Of a DNA stretch of 6,116 nucleotides, positions 4,904 through 6,116 are shown piece after piece. Each line of letters opens with the position of its first letter. The first letter of the stretch is position 1. Source of the stretch: Acidobacteriota bacterium (GTDB lineage Bacteria; Acidobacteriota; Vicinamibacteria; Vicinamibacterales; 2-12-FULL-66-21); NCBI GenBank assembly GCA_013697225.1, contig JACCXG010000626.1, positions 1-6,116 on the forward strand. Reading direction: 5' to 3'. Below the pieces are notes generated by a model. The model was not told where the DNA came from. It was given only the letters and a program-made list of their open reading frames with translations, and did not search any database. The translations under genes were made by a program, and so were the position numbers.

Positions 4904-6116
4904 ATGCGACTGTTCAATACGCTCACTCGGCGCGAAGAAGCGTTCGCCCCCTCGCGGGACAACACCGTCCGGATGTACAGCTGCGGGCTGACCGTGTACG
5001 CGCGGGGCCACATCGGCAATTTCCGCACCTTCGTCGTCTGCGACGTGCTGAGGCGCGCGCTCAAGTCCGAAGCGGGATTCGGCATGCGCCACGTCATGAA
5101 TTTCACGGACGTGGACGACCGTACGATTGCCGAGTCGCAGAAGGCGGGGGTGCCGCTGCGTGAATACACCGGGCGCTACATCGAAGCCTTCCGCGAAGAC
5201 GCCGCGGCCCTCGGCCTCGAGGCGCCCGAGGAGATGCCGCGTGCCACAGACGACGAGAACATTGCGGCGATGGGGAAGACGATCGCCGCGCTCGAAGCCA
5301 ACGGGCACACCTACCGCAGCGACGGGTCGATTTACTTCAAGATTGCGACGCTGCCGGAGTACGGCAAGCTCGCGCGCCTGGATCACACCGGGATCAAAGC
5401 GGGTGCGCGAGTCGACAGCGACAAGTACGAGAAGGAGGACGCCCGCGATTTCGTGCTGTGGAAGGCCACCAAACCAGGGGAGCCGACATGGGACCCCGGA
5501 ATCGGCCCGGGCCGGCCTGGATGGCACATCGAGTGCTCTGCGATGGCGCTGCGGCTGCTCGGGGAGGCGCCCATCGACCTCCACGCCGGCGGCGTGGATC
5601 TGATCTTCCCGCATCACGAGAACGAGATCGCCCAGGCGGAGGGAGCCACGCGAACGACTTTTTCCCGGTTCTGGTTCCACGTCGAGCACCTGATGATCGA
5701 GGACGAGGAGCAGACGAGCGAGAAGATGTCGAAGTCGCTCGGCAACGCATACAACCTCGAGGACATCCGCGCGCGGGGGTTCCGCCCCTCGGCACTCCGG
5801 TATCTGTATCTTGGCGTCCATTACCGGAAGCAGCTGAAGTTCTCGTGGTCCGCGATGGCGCAGGCGGAAGAGGCGCTGAAGCGTCTGACGGATTTTCTGG
5901 CCAGGGGCGAGCGCCTGCAGCCGGGAGAGGCCAACCCTGGTATCGAGGCTCGCCTCGAGGAGGCGAGGAGTGCGTTTCACGAGCACATCACCGCGGACCT
6001 GAACACCGCCGCCGCGCTTGGCGTCGTCTTCGACCTGGTGCGCGCGCTGAACACGGCAATCGACGCGGGAGAGCTCGGCGGGGGGGACGCGGACGCCGTC
6101 CGACGCACCTTCGACG
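4904..6116 (+). CDS. cysS: Cysteinyl-tRNA synthetase (3' truncated by window)
   Basis: CysS, a class I aminoacyl-tRNA synthetase, charges tRNA-Cys with cysteine in the cytoplasm. 404 complete codons are visible and the frame is open at the window end; the family is usually about 460-500 residues, so the C-terminal tRNA-binding part is missing. The N-terminus MRLFNTLTRREE is family-typical and fixes the ATG at 4904, although no ribosome site precedes it. Catalytic-site features are C27 in YSCGLTVY, HIGN (36-39, the HIGH-class motif), MNFTDVDD (65-72), WHIECSAM (207-214) and HAGGVDLIFPHHENE (227-241). Zinc ligands C27, C211, H236 and E240 are all present. KMSKSLGN is at 274-281. Two oddities: the usual CGPTVY reads CGLTVY, and the loop before KMSKS (EDEEQTSE, 266-273) is several residues longer than the usual short D/E-G-x link. 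Only 12 bases separate it from the preceding gene, leaving no room for a T-box. Confidence 0.97.
   Translation, partial: MRLFNTLTRREEAFAPSRDNTVRMYSCGLTVYARGHIGNFRTFVVCDVLRRALKSEAGFGMRHVMNFTDVDDRTIAESQKAGVPLREYTGRYIEAFREDAAALGLEAPEEMPRATDDENIAAMGKTIAALEANGHTYRSDGSIYFKIATLPEYGKLARLDHTGIKAGARVDSDKYEKEDARDFVLWKATKPGEPTWDPGIGPGRPGWHIECSAMALRLLGEAPIDLHAGGVDLIFPHHENEIAQAEGATRTTFSRFWFHVEHLMIEDEEQTSEKMSKSLGNAYNLEDIRARGFRPSALRYLYLGVHYRKQLKFSWSAMAQAEEALKRLTDFLARGERLQPGEANPGIEARLEEARSAFHEHITADLNTAAALGVVFDLVRALNTAIDAGELGGGDADAVRRTFD

Noticed and set aside
4604..5986. 460-residue open frame on the minus strand
   Set aside because: It lies antisense to cysS, which has every family motif. Long antisense open frames are expected opposite GC-rich genes, and its translation is Arg/His/Val-rich with no recognisable domain.

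Overview
The window is a GC-rich (roughly two-thirds G+C by eye), densely packed piece of bacterial chromosome with no sign of mobile DNA, RNA genes or CRISPR. It holds six protein-coding genes, two of them cut by the window edges. Gene content and order (comEC C-terminus, mazG, DUF1844 protein, small metallo-beta-lactamase-fold hydrolase, ribF, short orphan gene, cysS), together with weak or absent Shine-Dalgarno sequences and TAnnnT-type promoter boxes close to start codons, suggest a high-GC Acidobacteriota-like organism (for example a Vicinamibacteria-type lineage). That placement is inference and was not tested by a search.

Layout. Positions 1-1686 (+) encode the C-terminal 561 residues of ComEC/Rec2, the inner-membrane DNA uptake channel with its metallo-beta-lactamase domain. 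Its last 17 bases overlap the 3' end of mazG, which runs convergently (1670-2461, -). The only real intergenic gap, 2462-2571 (110 bases), separates mazG from a divergent rightward block and carries a GC-rich inverted repeat and an AT-rich palindromic promoter-like element. The rightward block is a tight run: DUF1844 protein (2572-2859), PhnP-like hydrolase (2860-3630, abutting with no gap), ribF (3632-4567, one-base gap), an unrecognised small protein (4580-4891) and cysS (4904 to the window end, C-terminus missing).

Functionally these are mostly housekeeping genes: nucleotide-pool cleaning (MazG), FMN and FAD synthesis (RibF) and cysteinyl-tRNA formation (CysS), next to the DNA-uptake gene comEC. 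They do not form one obvious pathway. The least explained parts are the small 4580-4891 gene, which looks like a GHKL/anti-sigma-type fold that has lost its ATP-binding residues, and the leaderless-looking starts of the DUF1844 gene and this small gene. I saw no convincing new defence, toxin or mobile system here.
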